A stretch of DNA of 64,000 bases, from assembly GCA_902528415.1 (NCBI GenBank), contig CABZSR010000007.1, positions 18,646 to 82,645 of the forward strand. The letters are read 5' to 3'. A model generated the notes under the pieces. The model did not search any database, had not been told where the DNA came from, and saw only the letters and a list, made by a program, of their open reading frames with translations. Positions 18,490 to 27,298 of this stretch are shown here, one piece after another; within the stretch, counting starts at the first letter, position 1, and each line of letters opens with the position of its first letter. Both the position numbers and the translations under genes were made by a program. The stretch comes from an uncultured SAR116 cluster alpha proteobacterium. GTDB lineage: Bacteria > Pseudomonadota > Alphaproteobacteria > Puniceispirillales > Marisalimonadaceae.

Positions 18490-18500
18490 AAACCCTGTTT
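18471..18500 (-). terminator. Rho-independent terminator, strongest for minus strand
   Basis: Perfect 11-bp inverted repeat AAACAGGGTTT/AAACCCTGTTT, followed on the minus strand by a 9-T run. Confidence 0.8.
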
Positions 18501-18525
18501 CGTATTTGATTGAAAATTATGCCTT

Positions 18526-18606
18526 TTAAAGGGATAATTTTATCAAAGGCTGCTCTGATAAATTTAAAACCTTAAGAGAACAATTTTCATAAAAAATACT
18601 AGACAT
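18526..18606 (-). CDS. Micro-ORF, 26 aa: MSSIFYENCSLKVLNLSEQPLIKLSL
   Basis: ATG with AAAGGAGGTGATC Shine-Dalgarno at 18621-18609, 7-nt spacing from AGGAGG to ATG, and a downstream terminator on the same strand. Confidence 0.6.
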   Translation of the reverse strand: MSSIFYENCSLKVLNLSEQPLIKLSL

Positions 18607-18725
18607 CAGATCACCTCCTTTTGATTTGTTAAAATAATTTCTTATAGTATTATTAACCATATAAGATGTATTTTACAAACTGTTTAGATTAAAAATAAAT
18701 TTATATTTCTATTAAGGTAATATTT

Positions 18726-19115
18726 ATGACAAAAAGTAATCAAGAAACTAAAACTTTTAAAGCAGGAGAAACTATTTATTCTCATAATGATCCAGCTGAA
18801 TATATCTTTTTAATTCATAGCGGCAAAGTAAGAATAGAATCCAAGCATGGCCTAGAATTAGGAATACTTGATACTGGAGAGATATTTGGAGAAGTTGGAC
18901 ATATCATAGAATCTCCTAGAACTGTTACAGCTGTAGCTGTTACTAATTCGATAATAAGAGTTATTGACGAAAAAACAGTTAAAGAGAAAATGAATAAAGC
19001 TGATCCAGTTTTGGCAGCAATAATTAGAGGATTATCCCTAAGGATTGGAGATGCTAATGCTTTAGCTGAAAAGCATTGGTTAGAGTTAAGTGTATATAAA
19101 TCTCTTGGTAAATAA
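18726..19115 (+). CDS. Stand-alone cyclic nucleotide-binding domain protein
   Basis: FKAGETIYSHNDPAEYIFLIHSGKVRIES...LDTGEIFGEVGHIIESPRTVTAVAVTNSIIRVI; no HTH. Confidence 0.85.
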   Translation: MTKSNQETKTFKAGETIYSHNDPAEYIFLIHSGKVRIESKHGLELGILDTGEIFGEVGHIIESPRTVTAVAVTNSIIRVIDEKTVKEKMNKADPVLAAIIRGLSLRIGDANALAEKHWLELSVYKSLGK

Positions 19116-19160
19116 AAAATATCAAAAGGAGATACAAAAATATCTTTAAAAAATAAAATT

Positions 19161-19733
19161 TTGAATATTAAAAATTTATATGTTTACTTAATTGCATTCT
19201 TTTCTTCAGTTTTAACTTTTGTGTTTTTTTATTTTAGTAGTGAAGTCATTAAAGAAGAAAAAATTGTTGAAGAAAAGATTGATGTTTATAAAGTCGCAAA
19301 AGAAGAAGCCATTAAACTTGGAAGAATGGAACCAGATGAGAAACCTATAGTTCAAGAGATTGGACCTGATGGAAAAGTTATTGTTCCAACATTAACTTAT
19401 GTTGATATTGGCGGAATGGGAGATAACGCCAATAAAAGTTTTTGGACGAATATACCTGGTTCAAACTCATTCATAAGTTTTGATTTAGCTCTTTCATCCT
19501 ATGAAGGTGAAATGTTAACAAACTACTTAACCGATTATGATCCTGATCTTAGAAAAATTGTATATCAGGAAATAAGTAAACAAAATCTTTCTAAATTAGA
19601 AGGAAGTAAAGGAAAAAAGAAATTGCTTGAAGACATTAAAAATGAATTTAATGCTTATTTTGCTGAAAAAGAATTAGATCCAGTAGTTTTTGGTGCTCAT
19701 TTTAAGGTACTTGCTATTACAACTAGAGGATAA
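19161..19733 (+). CDS. FliL-like protein
   Basis: N-terminal TM; FISFDLALSSYEGE...YDPDLRKIVYQEISKQNLSKLEGSKGKKKLLEDIKNEFNAYFAE...VVFGAHFKVLAI pattern similar to FliL C-domain. Confidence 0.55.
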   Translation: MNIKNLYVYLIAFFSSVLTFVFFYFSSEVIKEEKIVEEKIDVYKVAKEEAIKLGRMEPDEKPIVQEIGPDGKVIVPTLTYVDIGGMGDNANKSFWTNIPGSNSFISFDLALSSYEGEMLTNYLTDYDPDLRKIVYQEISKQNLSKLEGSKGKKKLLEDIKNEFNAYFAEKELDPVVFGAHFKVLAITTRG

Positions 19734-20960
19734 TTAAAGAAAAGTACTATAATTAATATTTTTATTTTTATCTATTGTATTTATTACCTCAGGCAAAGGG
19801 TATTTTAAACCTATAGCACAGTTAAAAAGTATAACTTTATCATTACGTGTTATTAATTCAGAAGTAATAGCCTTTTCGTAGGCAGTCATTGTCGCAGCAC
19901 CTTCAGGACATAAAAAGCATCCATCGACTGCCGCCACTCTGTCTCTTGCCTCCATTATATCTTCATCTGAAACAGATATTGCAAATCCATTACTTTCACG
20001 TATAGCTCTTATAATAAGGAAGTCTCCTACTGCTACTGGCACTCTAATTCCTGCAGCTTTTGTGGATGCATTTTCCCATAATGGGGCATGTTCTTCACCA
20101 CTTTGCCAAGCCTTAACTATAGGTGCACATCCATCTGCTTGAACGGCTACCATTCTTGGTAATTTCTTTTTTATCCAACCAAGTTCTTTTAATTCTAAAA
20201 AAGCTTTCCACATACCAATCAAACCAGTTCCACCACCTGTTGGATAAAAAATAACATCTGGTAATTCCCAATCAAGCTGTTCAGCTAATTCAAGTCCCAT
20301 TGTTTTCTTGCCTTCTATTCTGTAAGGCTCTTTCAAAGTTGACACATCAAACCACCCTACTTTGTCTTTACCTTCTCCAACTATTTTTCCGCAATCATTA
20401 ATTAAACCATTAACTAAGTACGTTTCAGCTCCAAGTGATTGAATTTCTCTTGCGTTGATATCAGGAGTGTCGTCAGGACAAAACACTGTTGACTTTATGC
20501 CCGCATGAGTTGCATATGCAGCCATAGCGGCACCTGCATTTCCGTTGGTTGGAATGGCTAAATGATCTAATTTAAACTGTTTTGCCATAGAAACAGCCAT
20601 ACATAGTCCCCTTGCTTTAAAAGAACCTGTTGGTAATCTGCCTTCATCTTTTACAAGAACACATCCCTTATCCTTATTATTATAATTTAAGGACCTATCT
20701 AATTTAATTAATGGCGTGATGGTCTCACCAAGAGTTATTCTATTTTTTGGATCTGCAACTGGCAAAAGAGGAAAGTATCTCCATAGGCCATCTATTTTAG
20801 AGTTAGAAATATCATCTCGTGAAACTTCTTTTTTTAATTTATGTAAATCATATTTAACCAGTAAAGGTCTTCCTGCTTCTGATAAACCATGGACTTTATT
20901 GGCTTCATATTGCTTACCCGAAATTGAACACTCCAAGTGACTTACATAACTTTTATCCAT
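19734..20960 (-). CDS. Threonine synthase-like PLP enzyme
   Basis: VKDEGRLPTGSFKARGLCMAVSMAK PLP lysine motif; IPTNGNAGAAMAAYATHAG; IFYPTGGGTGLIGMWKAF. Confidence 0.85.
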   Translation of the reverse strand: MDKSYVSHLECSISGKQYEANKVHGLSEAGRPLLVKYDLHKLKKEVSRDDISNSKIDGLWRYFPLLPVADPKNRITLGETITPLIKLDRSLNYNNKDKGCVLVKDEGRLPTGSFKARGLCMAVSMAKQFKLDHLAIPTNGNAGAAMAAYATHAGIKSTVFCPDDTPDINAREIQSLGAETYLVNGLINDCGKIVGEGKDKVGWFDVSTLKEPYRIEGKKTMGLELAEQLDWELPDVIFYPTGGGTGLIGMWKAFLELKELGWIKKKLPRMVAVQADGCAPIVKAWQSGEEHAPLWENASTKAAGIRVPVAVGDFLIIRAIRESNGFAISVSDEDIMEARDRVAAVDGCFLCPEGAATMTAYEKAITSELITRNDKVILFNCAIGLKYPLPEVINTIDKNKNINYSTFL

Positions 20961-20981
20961 TTTGTTTCCTTAAAATTTTAA

Positions 20982-22052
20982 TTAATTATTTTTACCCGAA
21001 AGAATGTCTATCATTACTTTTGTTATTTGTTTAGTGGTGCTTTTTCCACCTAGATCCTTGGGTAAAACTTTTTTGTCTTCAGTAAGTTTTTCTATCGCAA
21101 ACATTAACTTTTGAGCAGCTTGAAGTTCTCCTAAATTTTCTAACATCATAACAGCTGACCAATATGAACCAATTGGATTGGCAATACCTTTACCCATTAT
21201 ATCAAAAGCAGACCCATGAATTGGTTCAAACATTGATGGATGACGTTTATCAGGGTCTAAATTTGCTGTAGGTGCAATTCCCATGGAACCTGACAAGGAC
21301 GCAGCTAAATCAGTTAAAATATCTGCATGTAAGTTTGATGCAACAACGGTATCTATACTTTTAGGATCTAAAACCATTCGGGTAGTCATTGCATCAACAA
21401 GCATTTTATCGGTGTTAACGTCTCTATAATCTTCTGAGATTTCTTTAAAGGTTTCGTCCCACATAACCATACCATGCCTTTGTGCGTTAGATTTTGTTAC
21501 TAAAGTTAATAATTTTCTGGGTCTGGAACGTGCTATCTCAAATGCAAACCTCTGTATTCTCTCAACTCCTTGCTTTGTGAAAAGAGTTACATCCATTGCA
21601 GTATCGTTTGAATAGCCCTTATGACTTCTACCTCCAATTCCTGAATATTCCCCCTCAGAATTTTCTCTAATAAAACTCCAATCAATATCTTTTTCTTCAA
21701 CATTTTTTAATGGAGATGAGATACCAGGAAGCAACTTTACAGGTCTTAAATTTGCATATTGATCAAGCCCTTGACATATTTTTAATCTTAATCCCCATAA
21801 AGTTATATGATCAGGAATGTCTGGAACTCCAGCTGATCCAAAATAAATTGCATTATAATCTTTAAGTTCGTCTACCCCTTCATCTGGCATCATTATTCCA
21901 TGTTCTTTATAATATTCTGCACCCCAATCAAAATGATTAAATTCTATTGGCAGATTAGGAACAATCTTTGAAAGAGCTTGTAAAACTTCAACCCCACTTT
22001 TGATTACCTCAGTCCCTATTCCATCACCTGGAATCACTGCAATTTTGTACAT
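20982..22052 (-). CDS. Tartrate dehydrogenase/isopropylmalate dehydrogenase family
   Basis: IAVIPGDGIGTEVIKSGVEVL; IRENSEGEYSGIGGR; ANLDPDKRHPSMFEPIHGSAFDIMGKGIANPIGS. Confidence 0.87.
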   Translation of the reverse strand: MYKIAVIPGDGIGTEVIKSGVEVLQALSKIVPNLPIEFNHFDWGAEYYKEHGIMMPDEGVDELKDYNAIYFGSAGVPDIPDHITLWGLRLKICQGLDQYANLRPVKLLPGISSPLKNVEEKDIDWSFIRENSEGEYSGIGGRSHKGYSNDTAMDVTLFTKQGVERIQRFAFEIARSRPRKLLTLVTKSNAQRHGMVMWDETFKEISEDYRDVNTDKMLVDAMTTRMVLDPKSIDTVVASNLHADILTDLAASLSGSMGIAPTANLDPDKRHPSMFEPIHGSAFDIMGKGIANPIGSYWSAVMMLENLGELQAAQKLMFAIEKLTEDKKVLPKDLGGKSTTKQITKVMIDILSGKNN

Positions 22053-22138
22053 ATTTGATCCTTAAGAGAAAAATTTATGAAGAGTTTAAATGTAAACTAT
22101 GCTAAATCAATAATTTATTAATTTTAAAAGTATAGACT

Positions 22139-23791
22139 ATGAAGTTAGATTTATCTCTTTCTTATTTTAAAAATTTACTAAATTTTTGGAAAAACACTTC
22201 TTATATACTGATAATTTTACTATTAACCCCTATTGCAATGTTAATCCTCTACTCATTTCAAAATAATTTTGAAACGTGGTTACACCTTTTTAATACAAAA
22301 TTATCCCTTTATTTTTTTAATACTTTTTTTTTGATGCTTGGTGTTGGAAGCTTTTCATTAGCTATAGGTGTTTCATGTGCTTGGATTGTTACGAAATACA
22401 AATTTTTCTTATCTAATTATATAGAATGGGCGCTCCTTTTACCAGCTGCAATACCTGCTTACATTGTTGCATACAGTTATACAGATTTTCTTGAGTATGG
22501 GGGAATTGTTCAAACAATGTTAAGGGACATATTTGATTGGAGTTCCTCGAAAGAATACTATTTTCCTGATATACGATCAATGATTGGCGCTATTTTTATT
22601 TTATCATTTGCTTTGTATCCATATATATATTTCATCACTAAAGCTGCTTTTCGATCAACTCCCAAAAGCTTATTTGATGTAGCCAAAATTCACGGTAAAT
22701 CTGGTTTTATATATGTAGCTTTGCCCATGGCGAGACCAGCTATAATTGCAGGTTTATCCCTAGTTTTAATGGAAACTATTTCTGATTTTGGAACTGTTGA
22801 GTTTTTAGCTGTAGAAACAATTACACTTGGAATATTTAACCTCTGGTTGGGTATGAATAATTTTAGTGCTGCTTCGCAATTATCAATTCTAGCATTTACC
22901 TTTATTGTTGTTTTGTTAGGGATTGAATTAAGTGCTAGAAAAAATCAAAAATTTAATAATCCAAGGGTCTCTTCTTTTGAAAATAAATTTGATGAAATTA
23001 ATTTAAGGCAAAATATAATTTTATTATCCATTTGTCTGATACCAATCATATTTGGATTTATAATCCCAGTACTTATCCTAATAAATTTATCATTACAGAG
23101 TTTAAACCAGGATAATTTTTCCACTTTTTTAGAAATATCCATCAATTCTATTTCTATTTCATTTTTTGCAGCATTCCTGATTATTTTATTCTCATTTATC
23201 ATTGTGGTTGCAGTCAGATATCACGGTGGTAAAAAATTTACTTTTTTATCTACATTAGCTGGAAGTGGTTATGCTTTTCCAGGTGTTATTCTTGCTTTAG
23301 GTACAACATTTTTCTTATCTTTAGTTCAAGATAGCATTAATAGATTATTCATTACATTTGATGTAAATTGGAACTTAACTATAATAGGAACATTTACTGC
23401 TTTATTGTACACTTACATTTGTAGATTTAACGCTATCGGAATTGGATATATAAATTCAGGCATTCAAAGAATTTCTCCAAACTTACTTGAGGCTGGGAGA
23501 CTACAAGGTGTATCTTTTGAAAAAAGTCTTTTCAAAATTATTTTTCCCCTAATACGTCCTTCTATTTTAACTGGTTTTTTGATTATTTTTGTAGATATAA
23601 TTAAAGAATTACCTGTAACGCTTTTACTTAGACCCTTTAATTTTGAAACTTTAGCAACTTATGTTTATCAATATGCTAAAGAAGAAATGCTTGAACAATC
23701 TGCATTAGCAGCTCTTTTAATAATTATAATTGGTATAGTTCCAGTAATTGTATTAAATAAAGTTATTAATTTGTCTTATAAAAAACAATAA
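22139..23791 (+). CDS. Iron(III) ABC transporter permease (FbpB-like)
   Basis: About 12 hydrophobic segments, two permease motifs (LFDVAKIHGKSGFIYVALPMARPAIIAG; LLEAGRLQGVSFEKSLFKIIFPLIRPSI). Confidence 0.88.
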   Translation: MKLDLSLSYFKNLLNFWKNTSYILIILLLTPIAMLILYSFQNNFETWLHLFNTKLSLYFFNTFFLMLGVGSFSLAIGVSCAWIVTKYKFFLSNYIEWALLLPAAIPAYIVAYSYTDFLEYGGIVQTMLRDIFDWSSSKEYYFPDIRSMIGAIFILSFALYPYIYFITKAAFRSTPKSLFDVAKIHGKSGFIYVALPMARPAIIAGLSLVLMETISDFGTVEFLAVETITLGIFNLWLGMNNFSAASQLSILAFTFIVVLLGIELSARKNQKFNNPRVSSFENKFDEINLRQNIILLSICLIPIIFGFIIPVLILINLSLQSLNQDNFSTFLEISINSISISFFAAFLIILFSFIIVVAVRYHGGKKFTFLSTLAGSGYAFPGVILALGTTFFLSLVQDSINRLFITFDVNWNLTIIGTFTALLYTYICRFNAIGIGYINSGIQRISPNLLEAGRLQGVSFEKSLFKIIFPLIRPSILTGFLIIFVDIIKELPVTLLLRPFNFETLATYVYQYAKEEMLEQSALAALLIIIIGIVPVIVLNKVINLSYKKQ

Positions 23792-23854
23792 TAACTTTAA
23801 ACTTGCACTTTTGTGTTTTTAGTAATTAACTATACCTAGTTTGTAACGATTATA

Positions 23855-24277
23855 ATGTATGTAGAGGGTCCAATGGCAGAGCTTTATGAAAAATGTTTAA
23901 GAGTTGGCTTAAGAATGACTTTGCCTAGGAAAATTATTTTAGAAGTTATTGAGGCAGCAGAAGATCATCCTGACGTTGATGAGATGTACAGACGAGCTGT
24001 AGAAAAAGATAGATCCATTTCAATTGCTACAGTCTATAGAACTATCAAACTTTTTGAAGAGGCTGGTATAATTGAAAAACTAGATATTGGAGATGGTAGA
24101 TCAAGATATGAAGAAGCAGGAGAGCATCATGAACATTTAATTGATGTTGAAAGTGGAGAAATTATTGAGTTCCAAAACGAAGAACTTGAAGAAATGAAAA
24201 GACAAGTCGCTCTAAATATGGGTTACGAGTTGGTGGATCACCGTTTAGAACTATTTGGAAAGAAGATTAAAAAATAA
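23855..24277 (+). CDS. fur: Fur family transcriptional regulator
   Basis: LRMTLPRKIILEVIEAAEDHPDVDEMYRRAVEKDRSISIATVYRTIKLFEEAGIIEKLD...EHHEHLIDVESGEIIEF. Confidence 0.93.
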   Translation: MYVEGPMAELYEKCLRVGLRMTLPRKIILEVIEAAEDHPDVDEMYRRAVEKDRSISIATVYRTIKLFEEAGIIEKLDIGDGRSRYEEAGEHHEHLIDVESGEIIEFQNEELEEMKRQVALNMGYELVDHRLELFGKKIKK

Positions 24278-24359
24278 ACTTTCTAATAAGAAAAAATTAT
24301 TGCAATATTAGCTATTAATGTTAAATTTAAGAATGATTATCAATATCAGAAAAGTATAA

Positions 24360-25100
24360 ATGGAAAATAACGAAAAAATTATTATTCTTTCCGGTGGAAG
24401 CCGTGGGATTGGGCATGCCACGTCAAAAAAATTCTGGGATGATGGATGGACAGTTATTACATTCTCAAGATCTGAAGTCGCACCTCAATGCCCCTGGTCT
24501 AATAATAAACAATTTCACTTTCAAGTTGATTTGGAAAATCAAATTTCTTTAAATAAAACTCTAATAGATTTAAATAAATTTCTTAATGGTAGACCAGTAA
24601 AAGCATTAATAAATAATGCTGCAATCTCGCCTAAAAACGCGGATAATAAGAGACTAGGGTTTACTGACACTGACTTAAGTTTATGGAGACAAGTCTTTAA
24701 TGTTAATTTTTTTGCTCCAATAATAATTTCTCAATCAATCATTAATAATCTAAAGTTAGCTAAAGGCGTAATTATTAATGTCACATCAATTGCTAGTGAT
24801 AGTGTACATCAATTTGCTGGACCAGCGTATGCCACCTCAAAAGCAGCTTTAAAATCTTTAACTCGTGAAATGGCCTCAGACTTAGCACGTGAGGGTATAA
24901 GAGTTAATGCAATTGCACCTGGTGAAATTGAAACTTCAATGGTAACGCCTGATAGTAAAAAACTGCTTACAGAAAAAATACCTATGAAACGTTTTGGAAC
25001 TCCTGAAGAAGTTGCTGGTGTGATACACTCTATGTGTTCAGAAACATTTTCTTATGTTAACGGAACAGAAATCCAAATAAACGGCGGTCAAACTGTATAA
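24360..25100 (+). CDS. SDR family oxidoreductase
   Basis: LSGGSRGIGHATSKKF; INNAAIS; YATSKAALKSLTREMASDLAREGIRVNAIAPGEIETSM. Confidence 0.9.
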   Translation: MENNEKIIILSGGSRGIGHATSKKFWDDGWTVITFSRSEVAPQCPWSNNKQFHFQVDLENQISLNKTLIDLNKFLNGRPVKALINNAAISPKNADNKRLGFTDTDLSLWRQVFNVNFFAPIIISQSIINNLKLAKGVIINVTSIASDSVHQFAGPAYATSKAALKSLTREMASDLAREGIRVNAIAPGEIETSMVTPDSKKLLTEKIPMKRFGTPEEVAGVIHSMCSETFSYVNGTEIQINGGQTV

Positions 25101-25110
25101 AAGACTGTTT

Positions 25111-25150
25111 AACAAGCTTGACCTAAAAAAAACTGGTCTTGTTGTTTTTT
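25111..25150 (+). terminator. Rho-independent terminator after SDR gene
   Basis: AACAAGcttGACC ... GGTCTTGTT followed by a T-tract. Confidence 0.65.
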
Positions 25151-25223
25151 TATTCTTTTTAATTAAAGGTATTTTTTGGTTAATAATTGGTTACTTTGGC
25201 CTTAAAATTTTTTTATAAATTAA

Positions 25224-26234
25224 TTACCAATAGACTGTATCAATAATTTCTTGAGCTTTTGGAGCGAGCTTTGCAATATCTTCAATCAACAGACTATCTT
25301 CTTTAAAAGTACCAAGAGCCTTAAGTCTTTTTGGTAATTTTGACTTATTATTTATTGGATACTCAAAATTTACATCCCCATACAAAATTTGGGCTTCATC
25401 GGTAACTAGAAATTCTAAAAACTTAGTTGCTGTTTCTTTGTTTTTTGAAAACTTTACAACACCTCCACCAGAAATATTTACATGAGCACCTCTGTCGCCA
25501 GGTCCTTGATTTGGAAAGACTATTATTGACGCCTTTGCCCATTTACGATGATCAGGATTTTTAGAGTATGTTAATTTACCATAATAATAATGATTAATAA
25601 TAGCTACGTCACATTCACCAGAATATATTGATTTTAATTGGGACCTGTCATTTCCCTGAGGTCTTTTTGCTAGATTAGAAACTAGTCCTTTTGCCCATTT
25701 TTCTGCTTCACTAACTCCTTTTGCTGCAATCATAGACGCCATTAAAGCTCTATTATAAACATGACTTCCAGGCCTGCTACAAATTTTACCTTTAAGCTTT
25801 GGATCAGCTAAATCTTCATATTTTAGAACATCTCCAGAATTCATTCTATCCTTTGAAACTGCTATGGCCCTCGTTCTCTTAGACAGTCCAAACCAAGTAT
25901 TATTTTTACTTCTGAGATAAGGGGGAATATTTTCAATTAATATTTTAGAGTCTATTTTAGCCAACAAATCTAAATCTTCGTATCTGTACAATCGAGCAAT
26001 ATCTACAGTTAGAATTAAATCTGCCGGACTATTAGCTCCTTCAGCTGCAAGCCTTTGTGCAAGCCCTTTTGATGAATATACCACGTTTAATTGCACCCCA
26101 GTTTTCTTAGTATATGCATCTATAAAAGGTTTCAGGAGATAAGGCTGTCTATGAGAGTAAATATTTAAACTTTTTGCATTTACTACATTTGAAATAAATA
26201 TTGTTGAAAGCACTAATAATATACTGATTTTCAT
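25224..26234 (-). CDS. Fe(III) ABC transporter substrate-binding protein (FbpA/FutA-like)
   Basis: Signal peptide; LNIYSHRQPYLLKPFIDAYTKKTGVQLNVVYSSKGLAQRLAAEGANSPADLILTVDIARLYR. Confidence 0.92.
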   Translation of the reverse strand: MKISILLVLSTIFISNVVNAKSLNIYSHRQPYLLKPFIDAYTKKTGVQLNVVYSSKGLAQRLAAEGANSPADLILTVDIARLYRYEDLDLLAKIDSKILIENIPPYLRSKNNTWFGLSKRTRAIAVSKDRMNSGDVLKYEDLADPKLKGKICSRPGSHVYNRALMASMIAAKGVSEAEKWAKGLVSNLAKRPQGNDRSQLKSIYSGECDVAIINHYYYGKLTYSKNPDHRKWAKASIIVFPNQGPGDRGAHVNISGGGVVKFSKNKETATKFLEFLVTDEAQILYGDVNFEYPINNKSKLPKRLKALGTFKEDSLLIEDIAKLAPKAQEIIDTVYW

Positions 26235-26242
26235 ATTTTTTA

Positions 26243-27250
26243 TTACCTAGTTTGTTTATTAAATGTAAATTTTTGTTTTTTAACTTTTAGATTTTTGGAG
26301 GAGACGTAATTTGCAATTAATTTATAAATGCCTATAAGGGGGCTTAAATATAAATATATAATATTATTTTCATATTTATGTTCTGTTTCAGAAATTCCAA
26401 ATTTTACGTCTTCATCACTTTTTGAGATATATAAAGACCCAAACATGTAATCCCAGAAGGCAAATGCAACTCCAAAATTTTTATTATGATGCTCTTTTTT
26501 TATTGAATGATGAATTTGATGTTGAGCAGGAGAAATAAAAATTTTTTCTAACCAACTCCAATAATTAATCCTTATATGAGAGTGTCTTAAATTGGATCCA
26601 AACAAATGAAACCAAAATGAAAATAAATTTGCTCCTAATATAGTCACAAAAGTAATATTACCACCATATACATAGTAAAATGTAGCTATAACTATACCTT
26701 GTGTAAAAGCACTTCTTACTACGAAAATAACACCTTCAATTGGGTGAGTTCTAAATATAGTAAGCGGTGTAAGAGTTCTTGCAGAATGATGAGTTTTATG
26801 AATTTCCCATAATAATGGGACTTTGTGCATTAGTGCATGAGTTATGTACTTTGTAAAATCATCAAGTACAAAATAACAAAATGTGAAAAAAATTGGTATC
26901 ATCCACATATAATTTATATCAATACCCAATGGTGTTAAAATTGTTTGTGAATGAAGATATTCAAAGACAAAATGTGCAATTGCTAATTGTGAAATTAATA
27001 ATGGAGATAAAAACATCAAAATTATTATATTTAACAAAAATAAAACGTAGTCTGCTTTTGCAGATTTTGACATAAAAATTTTTTTATCAAAAATTTTGTA
27101 GATTGATTGTTTAATTTTTTCTTTTTTAACAAAGGTTAGCCATATAAATGAAATTAAGAATGCTGAAAATAAATATCCCAAAAACACTCTTTTTTTGGGA
27201 TCAAAAAAGTTTTCACTTATAGTTTCTAAGTATTGATAAAATATTTCCAT
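26243..27250 (-). CDS. Sterol desaturase/fatty acid hydroxylase family membrane protein
   Basis: His clusters HALMH, HKTHHS, HQIHH, plus multiple TM segments. Confidence 0.88.
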   Translation of the reverse strand: MEIFYQYLETISENFFDPKKRVFLGYLFSAFLISFIWLTFVKKEKIKQSIYKIFDKKIFMSKSAKADYVLFLLNIIILMFLSPLLISQLAIAHFVFEYLHSQTILTPLGIDINYMWMIPIFFTFCYFVLDDFTKYITHALMHKVPLLWEIHKTHHSARTLTPLTIFRTHPIEGVIFVVRSAFTQGIVIATFYYVYGGNITFVTILGANLFSFWFHLFGSNLRHSHIRINYWSWLEKIFISPAQHQIHHSIKKEHHNKNFGVAFAFWDYMFGSLYISKSDEDVKFGISETEHKYENNIIYLYLSPLIGIYKLIANYVSSKNLKVKKQKFTFNKQTR

Positions 27251-27260
27251 TTTTAAATTA

Positions 27261-27284
27261 CTGACCAGTTGTATAACTGGTCAG
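27261..27284. repeat. Perfect inverted repeat between DUF4856 and desaturase genes
   Basis: CTGACCAGTT-GTAT-AACTGGTCAG, 10-bp stem and 4-nt loop. Confidence 0.85.
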
Positions 27285-27298
27285 TTTCTTATTTTATA

